Source: Fistularia commersonii (Eukaryota; Chordata; Actinopteri; Syngnathiformes; Fistulariidae). Taken from it: a DNA stretch of 64,000 nucleotides. The DNA lies in NCBI GenBank assembly GCA_037954325.1, contig JBBMNZ010000035.1, positions 4,920,501 to 4,984,500 on the forward strand, given 5' to 3'. Position numbers and translations under genes: made by a program. Shown here in pieces: positions 1-12,532 of the stretch (position 1 is the stretch's first letter; each line of letters opens with the position of its first letter). The notes below the pieces were generated by a model. That model saw nothing but the letters and a program-made list of their open reading frames with translations, ran no database searches and was not told where the DNA came from.

Positions 1-1162
1 ATGAATCCTGTGTCCCTCCCCCTCAGCCCCTCCCTATGAACCAGGACTGATCAGGGGGGACTGGCTACCTTTATAAAAACAACATGAAGGGGGTAAGTAC
101 CTCACCGCCCCTTTCACTTAACTCTTCCATGAGCTCACCATACACGCATCCAGCTCCTATTGTGCTGACAAGAATAGCACGGTTTTACTCTTGTGTAGTC
201 GGTACGGTCGGTGGAAAAGCCTCCCGCTGTCCCGTCGGAGGGAGAGCCGGAGGGGAGACTTACTGATCAGGCTCAGCAGTGCTGTCAGAGCCCCACGTCT
301 TCTGTAATGAGAAACAGACTCCTTGTGTTCACACGGTTTTACCAAACCACAAGTCGTGTGAAGGTTGAGAAGCCGAAACATGGGCTTTTTTCTTTTCTTT
401 TTTTTTTTTTTTTTAAACACCTCAATGTCCTGCCAAATGTATATACGTAACAAGACTTTAAAATGACTTGACTGAACGTCTTCTTTGTGTGTGGGTTGTG
501 TGTCTGCCGCTAAAGGTAAGTTCCTCTATTCAAGCAGATCGCTAAGTTCTAATCTGAAGTATAACATATGTTTTACGAAAGTTCTTAATAACGTTGTAAG
601 TATGACCTATCGGCTTCTGAACTAGGGACTAAAGCTGGTTTGATATTTGGGAAAAAAGTATAATGATACTGCAAAGTTTTCAATACATTGATGGAAATGT
701 TAAATGGCAAACTCGGTCCACTAACATGTTGTCCAGAACAAGGAAGACATCAGGGTTAATTCATTCTCTAATCTCTTCCAGATTTTTTTAATCTAATGTT
801 ATACTTGAATGACGATTTCTAAGTCTTTGGTAATTTCTTGCAAATTCCCTTAATATTTGGCTAAATTTGGTCATTATCTTGATATTTTGAATGACTTTTT
901 TTTTTTATTCAGTTTTTTCAAGCTTTTATATATTATCAAATGAAGCCAAAAAATGTGAAAAACTTGAGGTTTTTCCCCCGAAACTGATTGGTGCTTAAGA
1001 TCTGGTTAAAATGATCACTAATGACCAATTTCTTTCAAACAATCCTGTTAGAAGATACATATGAACACCTTATCTGTTCTTCCTCACTGAAGCTTTATTC
1101 TGGCTTGAAATCCTGTCTTTTTCTCTCTCATGCTGTGAAACTAATTGCTCTTGACCCAAAAG
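1..1162 (+). other. ddx17: ddx17 intron (3' part), upstream of the helicase motif VI exon
   Basis: This stretch holds no long conserved reading frame and ends at an acceptor AG at 1161-1162, so it is read as the intron that splits the Asp codon after helicase motif V in DDX5/DDX17. It has a T run at 393-412 and AT-rich sequence from 560 to 1000. Two consensus donors, GTAAGT at 93-98 and 516-521, lie inside it and suggest alternative exons; the first has a good acceptor and is listed separately. I could not pair the second with a convincing acceptor. Confidence 0.6.
27..92 (+). other. ddx17: Candidate stop-containing (poison) cassette exon of ddx17
   Basis: A pyrimidine-rich tract ending in CAG at 24-26 and a consensus donor GTAAGT at 93-98 bracket 66 nt. 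The next coding exon needs one base carried over (G joined to AT). In that phase the cassette would add about 16 residues and then reach TAA before its donor, truncating the helicase ahead of motif VI. Stop-containing cassette exons and retained introns are a known way for RNA-binding-protein genes to limit their own mRNA. The splice signals and the stop are visible; use as an exon is inference. Confidence 0.35.
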
Positions 1163-1954
1163 ATGTGGAAGATGTCAAGTTCGTCATCAACTATGATTAT
1201 CCCAGCTCGTCTGAGGATTATGTCCACCGTATTGGACGCACGGCCCGCAGTACCAACAAGGGTACTGCCTACACCTTCTTCACCCCGGGGAACCTGCGGC
1301 AGGCCAGGGACCTCGTCCGGGTGCTGGAGGAGGCCCGGCAGGCCATAAACCCTAAACTGCTTCAGCTGGTGGATTCGGGCCGCGGCGGCGGCGGCGGAGG
1401 TGAGAGCGATTTCACAGTCCGGCACATCGTGGACCGCATCCCGCTCGTCCGCAAATCCGAAGAATTAATTACGCTGTCGTTTCACAGGCGGAAGGATGCG
1501 TTACCGTGGCAGCAACTCCAACAACCCCAACTTAATGTACCAGGACGAGTGTCACCGCCGCATGCGCTCCACAGGAGACGGAAGCGGCGGCAAGGACGGC
1601 CGCGGCAGCTTCGGCCGCAACAGCCGCGACGGGGAACGCTCGTCTTCCTCCTACAGGGACAGAAGCCGGGAGCGCCGGAACAGCTACGGCTCCGGCTCGG
1701 ATCAGTACCAGAGCTACTCCGGCAGCGGGAGCTATAGCTCCCGCAGCGCAGCCCCTGCGGCTGGCGGAGGAGCCGCCGATCAGCCGGCCCAGGTTCAGGG
1801 CCAGTTTACCCAGCCGCCTCCGCTCCCCTCAGGGGGGCCCCAGCCTCTGATGGCCCAGCAGTTCGCGCCGCCGCAGCCCCCCTTAATGGGCTTCATCGGG
1901 CAGCCGGCTTACTCTTTCACCCCGCCCCCGCCCGGCCAACCTCCCCGCAAGTAG
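1163..1954 (+). CDS. ddx17: DEAD-box RNA helicase DDX17 (p72), C-terminal part, 2 exons, gene truncated by window start
   Basis: Coding exons are 1163-1399 and 1488-1954 (TAG stop), joined in phase by a GTGAGA donor and a CAG acceptor. The first holds the end of RecA domain 2, including motif VI HRIGRTAR, then the conserved NPKLLQLVD stretch and a poly-Gly run cut by the intron. The second holds NNPNLMYQDEC and an Arg/Ser/Gly-rich tail ending in a Pro-rich segment and PPRK. NNPNLMYQDEC, a PLMAQQF-like block and the Pro-Arg-Lys end match DDX17 rather than DDX5, whose tail differs. DDX17 is a nuclear ATP-dependent RNA helicase and transcriptional co-regulator acting in splicing and primary microRNA processing. 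The N-terminal domain and motifs Q to V lie upstream of the window. It converges with gga1. An apparent in-frame extension upstream of 1163 is intron read-through. Confidence 0.93.
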
Positions 1955-3165
1955 ACGTGAAAGAAAAATCCCCCGAGTTTCCTATTTGTGTAACCTTGTT
2001 TTTTCTTTCTAACTCCCAAACTGTAGGAGTAGGATTATAATGGAGGAGGTAAGGGCTGACATTTTCTATTTGTTTTGTATTTCCAGTATGAAGTGCATGT
2101 ATGGAAGTTTCCTTTTCACAGAGAAAAAGACAACAAGCAAACCCCCAGTTGCCACTGTTGTTTATGTCAAGTACACTTTCTCCTGGTGATGTATTTTTCT
2201 GAGGAAAGAGCGATTTCTTCTGCTCAAATACTAGAACAGTTTGTTGCCAAACTGGCGGCCGTTCTAGGTTCATTCACTCCTTTTGTTTCTTTTGTCCAGC
2301 AAAACGCATTCGGTAGGATCCGGACAAAAGGCGGCCTGTCGTTTGTAGCCAAAAAAAAAAAAAAGATCCTTTCCGAGGTGTTTTGTTCGTTGACTCGTCA
2401 CAAGTCCAGGTGATGTAATTTTTGCTGATTACCTCGTTTTGGTGCTTCTGACGTTTGTGTGTAGCCAATTTCTGATGACGGTGCATTCCTGTAGCTCTCA
2501 GTCCGTCCTCTGTGAAACTATCTGAGCAGGCCCTCTTAAAAATGGGTTATTTCTAAGTGGGCTGTTTTTTCTCTGGCATTCTCAGTGTTTTTAACCATGT
2601 GCTTCTAATTATGGGAGGCAGAGCTCACTGTCAGGCTCCAGGTGCCCAATGGCTGCATCTCAAAGAAATTGTCACATTCCCTATCATAATTTTCTTAGTT
2701 TCTGGATTCTCATGTACTTTTTGTTCCAAAAAGCCATTAGATTTTTTCGTTTGTTTATTTAGTCACTACAAATCTCATTTCTACCATACCTTGTTCGTTA
2801 ATGTTGGAGCAGAGATTTGAAACAAACCAAACCAAAAGGCCCCGTTCAGCTGGAGGTCTCACTCATTTGTTAAAATCTGAGTTGAGCTGTGCTGGGGTTT
2901 TCACGAGTCCTCCAAGTATGAGCCAGAACCAGAAAGGATGCAAACGTCTAGTATTTGAGGAGTTGGGGGGGTCATGGTGATCCAGCACCTCGTGTCTGGT
3001 TAAGAACAGTCAGCCAGAATCAGTGTATGTGGGTCTTTAACAGGAGGGGAGCCTGAATGCTGACTGACAAAAAAAAAAAACAATAGAGTAGTTTTTTTTT
3101 TTTTTTTTATTCTCCTTTTGTTTTTATGGTGCTCTTTCTCAATAAAGAATATTTGAAGTGAAGCT
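1955..3165 (+). other. ddx17: ddx17 3' UTR with poly(A) signal
   Basis: Non-coding sequence follows the ddx17 stop. The first AATAAA in a sensible context is at 3141-3146, so cleavage is expected near 3160-3170. Just upstream an A run (3069-3080) and a T run (about 3092-3108) could pair into a hairpin before the signal. No other gene is seen here. Confidence 0.6.
3141..3146 (+). terminator. ddx17: Poly(A) signal AATAAA, ddx17
   Basis: AATAAA hexamer about 1.19 kb after the ddx17 stop, in an A/T-rich 3' UTR; the likely end of the transcript. Confidence 0.6.
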
Positions 3166-3488
3166 GCAGTCTGGATTTTTTTTAATGCATGTAATGGTGA
3201 GGATTTCCGCTTCACTGAGGGGGATTTCATTGTAACACCGGATGCTGTAACAAAACATTAAAATTAGAAAATTGGAATTATTTACTACTCTAAGTGGTGG
3301 AAGTCTTTACCCCGATGGCTCCTGGGGGAAAGCTGGAGGCAGACATCTTCAGCAGCAAATCACTCTGGCAATTATCAAAAGGATTCGATCTCTGGATGTT
3401 TTTGATTTGAGGAGCTGCTCTGGCTGCAGTAACCTTGGAGAGTACAGCGGTGCAGGCAGTTATCCTGCGGCAGAACTTCATTTATCCG

Positions 3489-3514
3489 CACACACACACA
3501 CACACACACACACA
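3489..3514. repeat. (CA)n microsatellite
   Basis: About 13 uninterrupted CA units in the ddx17-gga1 intergenic interval. Confidence 0.9.
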
Positions 3515-4780
3515 AGAACACCTCAGCTCTTGACGGATGACTGTTTATTGACATATTTACGACTTCCTTCAAGTATGTATGTAAGAGGATCAATATTACT
3601 CAGCAGGTGATTTTTTTTTAAGATAAGATCCTTCGATAAATTTCAGATTTTATAAGATTGTTTTTCCCTCTCCCGGCTCAAGTTCCACATAGTAACAATC
3701 TAGGTGCTCTTAGAACCCTCTTCTTGAAGAACTTCATGAAAATGCATTTCACGATCACTTCATCAGTAAAATAATTTGCTTCACAGTCTGTTCTGATAAA
3801 AGGACAAACTGAAAAAAAGGTCGAGGTCAATTTCCACGCCAGTATGTACAAATCAAGAGAAAAATGAATTTCTCAGGCACGTGTGGTAGAATCAAATCAA
3901 CGTCAGTGATGTCAACTCAGAACTTAATCCATCTTTGGGTCGAGCAACAGCTGGAAGGCAGCAAAATGATAAAAAAAAGATTCAATTGCAAAAGTAAAAA
4001 AAACAAAAAACTGCATGAAGGTCCACATGTAAAACAAATCAGAATCCTGAGTGTAACGTAAAAGTAGAAAAGTATCCCGATCTTATGAAAACAAAGTGCA
4101 GAAACAAAGATAAATACAAACAAAGATGTGTATGTGTGAAGTGAGATACTCGGTTAACCGTGCGGCCACACCAGGAGGTCACAGATATTCAGTTCCCTAG
4201 AATTGTGCTTTTTGACATTTGTTCAGACTGAGTAACATCTAGTAGCGTCACGTCTTTTTTTTTTTCGCTGCCAACTTGGAAAAAGTCAAAAATGCCAGTG
4301 GTGCACCTTACATACAACAAATGTAGCTGCTGCTGCGGACCAGGGAAACAAACCCCAGTTGGGATTCAAACTCTGTGTTTGGCTGTAACTGACATGACGT
4401 GCACGGTTCAAAGGTTTTCCGGCTGCGTGATTGTCACTTCCTGTCGCACTCGCATGTGCGCGATGCACGTGTCCTTATTACACCCAGTCTAATTCAGCAG
4501 TGCTGGCGTCTTTGAGCCTACACAACATTTGAGTGACGGTATCAGTTGTAACATATCAGGGAGAAAGCCTGTTTCCACAGTCATCATTTCACCCTGTCGC
4601 AGACCTGGATTAATATCCAGCGCGGTTCCTCCTCACCCTGCAATTTTTATGCCAACAGTTTCTAATCCATGGTTAAAAGCTTACCAGGAGCTTTTTTTTT
4701 TTGCAGTTTGAGTTGGAGGTTTTCCTGTTTTTTTTTTTTTTGTTCATTTAACAGAATCGCAGGTTTTATAGCTGAGAGTA

Positions 4781-4786
4781 TTTATT
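4781..4786 (-). terminator. gga1: Candidate poly(A) signal, gga1
   Basis: AATAAA on the minus strand, the first canonical hexamer found downstream of the gga1 stop codon at 5569-5571. A distal alternative is at 3544-3549. Confidence 0.45.
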
Positions 4787-5568
4787 TTCCTGTCTTGCTG
4801 TGCTCAGGGGAACTCGTACATCCCTAAATCCCTGTCGGATTAACCGTTCATTTCCATCTGAAAGAAAATATGACAAGTACTTTACAGGTGTAGTCCTCTT
4901 CATAATTAACGCCCCCCTCCCTTTATGATATCCCACGCGGTTGTGCACGACCCCTCTCCGTCCGTCACTAAAGCACGTTCTGACAAACACGAAGAATGTA
5001 ACGATAGCCGAGCGGGAGACACCCAAACACGGGAGAAACGCGGCTAAACACACGCAGGGCGTTTTTGCTCGGGAGGTCAACATTAGGAATGCATAATCAC
5101 ACTTGCTTCGGTTAGGTGTTTTGTAAAAACCAATCCTTTCAAACTCCATCTTTCAAATGGTAAGTCGCAGGGCAACTTGGACGACCCACGAAGATTATTA
5201 GACTGCGTGAAAATCAGCCAAATGCATACATTCGGTTTCAAAAAAAAAAAAAAAAAAAAAGGCTCAATTTGTTCCCCCCCAAAGTCACCTTTTTTTCCTT
5301 TTCTCACCCAGTGTTTCCAGGTCACTGCACAGACAGTTGGAAGAAGAGAGGGTAAAAGTTGGGGATGCAGGAATGGAGAGAGAGAATCTGGGCAGGGCAG
5401 GAAGGCACAGGGTAGAGGCACACAACTGGTCTCAGGTCAGTTTTCTCTCAAAACCGCTGATAAGACGGCGTCTTGCTAGACCGGTGGCCTGGGATGGGGG
5501 TGGGGGGGGGGGCATCTTCAACTTAAATCCAGAGAGATGGCATGGGGTGGAGTGGGAGGCTCTTCTGT

Positions 5569-8500
5569 TTAAAGGTTCCCCCAGTTGTCGGGGGGAGGGA
5601 ACTGGTCCACGTCGCCCGATTCGTCGTGGGATTTCTCCCCAAGGTTGAAGGTGAGCTTGTACCGCAAACGTACTTTCTCCTGAAAAGTGAGAAACAGAGG
5701 TCGGTCTGGGATTTTAGTCCTAAAATATTAAAAATATTAGTATTATCATTGATGAGAATACTAACAAATCTGGCTTGTTTTTTTTTTTTGTTTTTTTTTC
5801 AAATAAAGATGCAAGGTTTTTAACTGCTCTGTCGTACACATCCACGTGTCATAATAAATTATCTTCAGTGCATGCTATTCAAACTGCAGCTACCATGGGG
5901 GCAGTGAGCCACCTGAACGCAGCAGCATTCAGGTAACTGAACGACTCAATACCCGTAGAATTAAATGTCCGTTTTGGTTTGCTAGTTTGTCTTGCGAGGA
6001 CAGAACTCCCGTCTTATATTTTTTTATTAACACGTCGGGATTTCATCGAACTGAGCGAAGAGCCGTACCTTGTGAGGGTTCGCCAGGAGCAGGATCTGCG
6101 TGATGGCGGCCGGAGGCAGGATGGGGTTGAAGGCCGGCAGCTCAGTGGCGGAGGGGGGCTGGAGCTTCACTTTCATCACCTGGCGATGCAGATGTGCACG
6201 GTGAAACACATCATCACAAACACAGCCTGACGCCATCACATCAAAAATGTAAAAATCAAAAAAAAAAACAAACAGGCGAAGCATCGCTCCGAAACAGTGA
6301 TTCAGGTCATATCCAGGACCACATATCCATAAATATTCACAGCTGTTCTCTTTCTATGCATGATAAAAAAAATTTAAGCACCCATTTTGCATGGTTTTCC
6401 GTGATATAAAAATAACAGGACAAATATTGTAGAAGGTCTACTCTTAATCTGGCGCGGATGAGCCGCTAATTTGAAAAAAAAACAAAAAAACAAAAAAACA
6501 GCCTTTCGTCATGAGTTGTGTATGTGAAATGTCAACCCTGTTGAGCGACCCACCTTGGGGACAGCCGCCTGGAAGCGGATGTTGGTGACAGGAATGGGGG
6601 CGGAGGAGAGCATGGAGATGATCACCACCAGCACGTCGGGCCGCGACGGTGGACAGTCGCGGGCGAACGTGAACAAAACGCGGAGGCTGTGTTTGTCAAA
6701 TACGGTCACTGGTAACAAACTGCCTGGAATATATATATATATTTGGGGGGGGAGGGGGTGGAAGCACACGAGAAAACATCTTAACAAACAAGCAGAAATG
6801 TATTTATAGGTTGAATTAGCTCCAAACATCAAGGCTGAGAGCGTCAGTCCTTACTTGGGCAGATTAACTCCAGAGGTACGGCGACGTCGGCTAAGGAGAT
6901 GCCGTCGTGAGAGTCAAAAGCTACGGGGCTGGGGTTCGGGACGAGAGCGCCGGGCTGTTCCGGGGCGGGAGAGGGAGGTGGTCGTGGGTTGACGCCGGAC
7001 TTGGTCTGCAGGTCTCGCAGACAGACCCGGGACTGAGGCTGGAGCTTGTCCCTGCAGCATCGGGAGGGGGGGCGACAACAGAAGAGGAGTTGAGACCATC
7101 ACAGTCTCCATTCAACTATTTTCCAAAGATTAACAACTCGACATGGTTGCCGCGATCCCATCATTACAATCGTTCATGTCTGTAAAAACCGCTCAACTGC
7201 CAATAACGGTTCTCGAAAATTGCTTGCATCGCGATGCGGTTTCCCGCTTGATATCTCCTCAGGAAACCTGCTTTGGAGACAATCTGCAAGGACCAATTCA
7301 CAGCTTAAAGACCTCGAAGCCTCGAGGCCGAGAAGGTCTGTCACTGAAGACCAGGCGTTACCTCTCTTTTTCACTTCCATAACCTTTCCAAATCTCCAAA
7401 AAAAAAGACGTCACCTCCTGTAGCCTCTATGTCACACATTTGTGGCGCTAACTGCATTTTCCATGAGGTACGTAGACGACGGAGAAAAACGACAGCGTTT
7501 CTTTCACAACTATCGAATCATAAAGGATCTCAAAAGTTGAGTACTCATACGTTTCCATTCAATGTAACGAGCGACGGTAAAAAGCCATTCGTGACAAGGA
7601 GGGGCCTTCTGATAAAACTAAATGGGCTCAATGACGAAAGCTGGTGTTGTCGAATGTTTTGTGCACCATGAAGGTAGCCTAACTACAAGCCTTCCATGTG
7701 ACTTTCTGGCCCAGTCAGACGTTCCTTACCATTTGACCTGCTGGCTCTCGGGGGGTAGGGACTGCTGCAGCAGCGTCTTCCCCAGCAAATCCAGCTCGTC
7801 CATAACTTTGGAGCTGCTTTTGCTGCCCCCTGTTGGCAGCGCCTGCGGCTGAGCGGCGGCCGGCAGCAACACGGCCGCCGCGACTGACGGTGGAGCCAAT
7901 TCTGGGAGATCAGAGGACTGGGAGGAAAAAATCGAGAGGGTTAAGCATTTGCGTTCTGAGGAGATGGTGCAAAAACGATGAAGCTCTCGCCGGGTACGTC
8001 TCTCACCTGCAAAGCGGATGGAGGCTCGCAGTTTTCTGTCGCGTTAAGTCCTGCGAGAAAGGAAACAAGAGATTATTGATCAAAATGTCTTTTAGAGTTT
8101 TATTCCCCCAGCGGCTTCCCTGATCAGTTTGAAGACTTGAGCTAAAGCCAGCTGGCACCGGGGGGCGGGCGAGAGGCAAAAGATGATGATTGAGAGTAAC
8201 GAGACGTCGATATGAAGTCTGTCAGACTGTGCCGACACAAAGAAAACAAAAGTACAACAGAACAACACAAGCAAAATGCTAATCCCCGCTCCCCCCGCGT
8301 CTAATTTTAGGACTTTTGTCTGAAAATCTGCTCCTTTTTAACGCCTGTGTTGGCAACTTTTACCGATTACAGTAAAAGCAGACGGTCAGAGCAGCTGCTT
8401 CGGGCGCAAGCGTTTCCCGCCTGCGGAGTGAGTCACACCTCTGGCTTGTAAAGAGCAGAAGTGATCTAACTCGACCAGATGACTTTTTCTTTTGCTCACC

Positions 8501-11500
8501 CAGCGACATGAGCTCGTCGTCCAAGAGGCTCAGGCCTATGTTCTGAGTCAGGGTTTGCAGGCCGGAGGGCTCAGGATGGGACGGCGCAGCGACGACTGGC
8601 GCGCCGAGGCTCTCCAGGTCTACTAGTGCTGAGCTGCCGCCGTCTGGTTTGAACACAAATGGATGTCTGCACAGTTCCGCCCGCACGAGTGAGAGCTGAC
8701 TGACACGCCCGCATACACACACACTTACCTGGTTCTGGTTGCACTGTTATACCGTCATTCGTCACCAGCTCGCCCTGTACGCGCCGTCTGTAGAGGTTGA
8801 TGACCTGCGTCAAACTGTCATTGGCCTCCAGGATGTCGGCTGTGTGAAAAGGACTCATTAGCGGCGCTCGAATGCTTCCCTAGACAACGATCATGATATC
8901 TTAAAAGAACCTCGTATTGGAAGATAAAATCACCTAAGGCTTCATCGCTGTCTTCTGTATCGCTGGCTAATCGGAACAAAGTGGGCCTCATCTTTTCACA
9001 GCGTTGGTAAAGATCCTGTAAACGCAGATGTTTTAAAACATTTAAAAAAAAAAAAACATGTTAAACAGCAGGAGTGGAAATCTGGAGCTGACGCTCCTTT
9101 TCAAAGTGCTGAGGTCTGATGACCTTAATGAGCTCCTGGTTGCTCTGGGAGCAGCTCTCCACGCTGTAGCCCTCAAGCATCTGGCTGAGCAGGCTCACGC
9201 TCTCCTTCACTTCCTGGATGGCGTTGACCCGCTTCGATACCTTCTCCACCCGCTTCTGGTCCTGCGGCGAAGAAGGAAAGGCCCCGGGGGTCGAGATTTT
9301 GAAAACAGAATTTAGTCACTAGTTAAACTCTTACATGAAAATAAAAGTGCATGTTGAAAAATGGATCATTTTTATCATAACTTTGACGCTTCACCTTTAA
9401 GACTCTCAAAATAACACACTCTTGTGCAATGTTTCGACGGTTATTTTTTTAAAATCCAAAATTATGCAACCAAATCTTTTTTTTGGTTATTACAGCATTA
9501 TGATATTAATAGAACATCATAAAATATCAGCAGGGGAGAGGAGGCAGAATGTGGAGCTGGAAAACCTTGGGGGAGCATTTCAATAGAAGACGTATTTTTT
9601 GCTGCACGACTGAAAACATAGAAGTTCTAGAAATGTCCTGACGGATTAGCCTTTAAGGAGGAGGCGGAAAATTCTTCTCTACTATTGGCAAAGAAAAATC
9701 CTTTATGCACGCTTTATGAAAATAACCAAGACAGCGACCAGTTTTAACCGAAGTCAAAAATACCTGACACCAATGAGGACTTCTAATAAAGCCATGTTGG
9801 ATACTTTATCATAAGGATTGAATATGATCAGATTTCAGTGATTTATTTTGAACTGCCCGTGTGTTAAATAGAGAACTCGCCTCCTGGACCATTTCCTTGA
9901 TGAGCTTGTTGGCGGCTCTCAGATCTTCCGGGTGGGTGCTGTTCAACAACCGAGACAGGGTCTTCAAAAACAGGATAGGACGCAAGAGAAGAGGAAGGAG
10001 TGGAGGAAGAACACCATGTTAACTTTTTCCCCAGATGGTCACTTCGACAATTCCGATGCATTCAGATTCCTCTCGTGAATCTGCGATCACACTGAAACAA
10101 TGTCCTGGTCATTGAAAGCCTTTTCTACAGTGGGTTTACGTCCTTTTTTTTTTGACCCGTGCTTCGTTACCTTAGACTTCTCCTCATCATCAAAGATGGC
10201 ACTTCTGGTTCTGGGTGGAGGTGGTGGGAGGAGCCCGTCATCAGGAAGAACGGGGTCCTGCTTGACAATGCCTGGAAGAAGACAAGGGCACCTATTACCC
10301 TGACATGAATCCACAGCCTGTCAACCGCAGAACCCCCTCTGTGTGTGTGTATACACTGTCCAAACACACACACACATCACCTCTGACTGGGCGTGAGAGG
10401 AAGCCTACAAGTCCCCGCGGATGGAATTAGATGTGTGGCAGTGATGCTCTCACAGTATATTTGCTTTTTTTCCGACATACTGCATCCTTACGGCTGAGGT
10501 ACATCAGGGAGTTTGGAACCTAATGTTTGCTCTGAACCTAACGGTGGTGGGGGGCATTTTAATTTTACCACTTTATTTTGAAAAAGTGGGTAACAAAAAC
10601 ACATCTCTGAAAGTGGGGAAAAAAAGGTGATCAATTTATGGCAAAGTTTTGAGCAAAGTGTTTGCAGCAAGGATCCCATCTTATTTAGAAAAACTTAACT
10701 AGTCATGCTGTTTGGTTTGAAAAACAATCCAAACACAGCTTTCTGAGAATTGACTATGTTTGCAAGGAGAAGGGGCAGTGAGAGGAATTCTGCAGCATAC
10801 AAAACAGCAGCATTTTCTTTGGGAATGGACATTTTAATTTAGGTGGGAAAAGCTGAGCCCTCTAGAATGGCATGACATAAAATAAGTGGAATTTGATGCC
10901 ATAACGTGCGTGCGTGGGTATGCGTGTGTCAGTAACAGATTTATACTGGTGCACAAAGTCAATTTTTCCAAGAATCACTCCCAGCCTTCCCCAACGTGGG
11001 CTGTCAGAATTGATTTATCGACACTGGAACGCTTCTGGAAACCTTCCAATGATCGTGGGAGACATAAATATTACAGTTCAGAATTGCGGTGACCACGCGC
11101 ACGCACGCGCACGCACGCACACGCACACACAGGACACACAGGACTTGAGCGAGACTCTGTTGTTGAAAATGTTGACAGCAATTTCCCCCAAACGCGGCTG
11201 AGAACATTTACTCCCGCAGCCCTTTGAAAAGAATAACTTGTACTGGTATGAGAACTATTTGTTTAAAGAAACAAAATAAGAGGAAATAGATCAATTTTAA
11301 GGGCTACTGGAAACTAATAAAAAACAGTTAAGATGACAACAGCATGCTTTCGAGCAGAAAACTTTGTTTTTAAAACTCTGGATAACTCACCCTGTTTTTT
11401 CAACATTTGATACGCATCTGATATCTTGGTCTCTTCTGGGAGTCTCACTGTCCAGCTGAACATCATCTCTAAAATCTTATTCTTCACTGCTTCCGGGGCC

Positions 11501-12484
11501 CGAGAACCCAGGTACTGTGAATGTAGAAGACATAATCCATACTCAGAGAAGAATGTTTCAAAATGTAAATGGAAAAGCAGGCGGAGGTCAAAAATACTGT
11601 TGATGATTCGTCACTTTAACACAGACAATTAACTGTGCATTAATTAAAAGTGATACATCTGCTGTGTGTTCGTGGTGCGTGTCAACGATATATTGTGTTT
11701 CAACATTTGTAATGCTTTGTGAATTCCAGTCTTAGAGAATCAAGTCTGCATTTATTTCTCCTTGTTTGGACATTTTAATTGTAAAAAAGGAGCTGCAAAT
11801 ACACAATTCATATTCCATATATGAATGGCATTTGGAGATTGAATGTCATGACATGACCCTTTCTAATATTACAACCTAAAGAATTAAAATGTATCCAGTG
11901 AAAATCCTAGGTTTGTTAGTTATGTCACCTATGAACACTGTAGCTGCTTTGTGTGATGAAGATTAGTGAGTATCGTTACCACCAGGATTTAATTAAGGCT
12001 GAACCATATGTTCAGTCCTGAAAAATGACCTAAAGCCAGCACAATGTGTATCTTAATAGTTAAATTCACACAAACATAGCAGTAACGGTCTATAGTGGAG
12101 GTAAAACTTGTATATCCTTGAACATTACCTTGGGTGAAACCACCTTTATCAGCTCATTTAGGAAGCGAAATTTCCCAACTTCATTGTGAAACCGCTTCCC
12201 GCAGTTCTTCATGCAGGTCTCAAGAAGCTGGAAATCGTTCATAGACGGTGGCGGTTACAGTTATCGACGGCAGAGTGATGATAAAAATGGCGGGACGATC
12301 AAGAATAATGTCACGAGTTGTCTATTATGGTCTATTCCTGGTGCAAATTCAAGACAAGCGGGTTATTACAGAAAACTGTATGACAATCTCTTACTGTAAG
12401 TGCTTGCATAGCCTCCCACTCCTGTGGAGACTGGATTTTGTGGGCCAGAAGTCTGGTTCCAAACTGGGGCCTGGGGATAAAAAA

Positions 12485-12532
<48 letters not shown>

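Larger units (their letters stand above)
3166..5568 (-). other. gga1 3' UTR and ddx17-gga1 intergenic interval
   Basis: No conserved coding exon on either strand. On the minus strand AATAAA hexamers occur at 4781-4786 and 3544-3549; the first would give gga1 a 3' UTR of about 0.8 kb. A (CA)13 microsatellite lies at 3489-3514 and A/T runs lie near 4258, 4690, 4730 and 5241-5260. The two convergent genes can end without their transcripts overlapping. Confidence 0.5.

Noticed and set aside
1021..1162. In-frame extension giving a longer ddx17 exon with its own Met
   Set aside because: Residues before DVEDVKF do not match any DEAD-box helicase, which should read ASRGL there; a splice acceptor at 1161-1162 fits.
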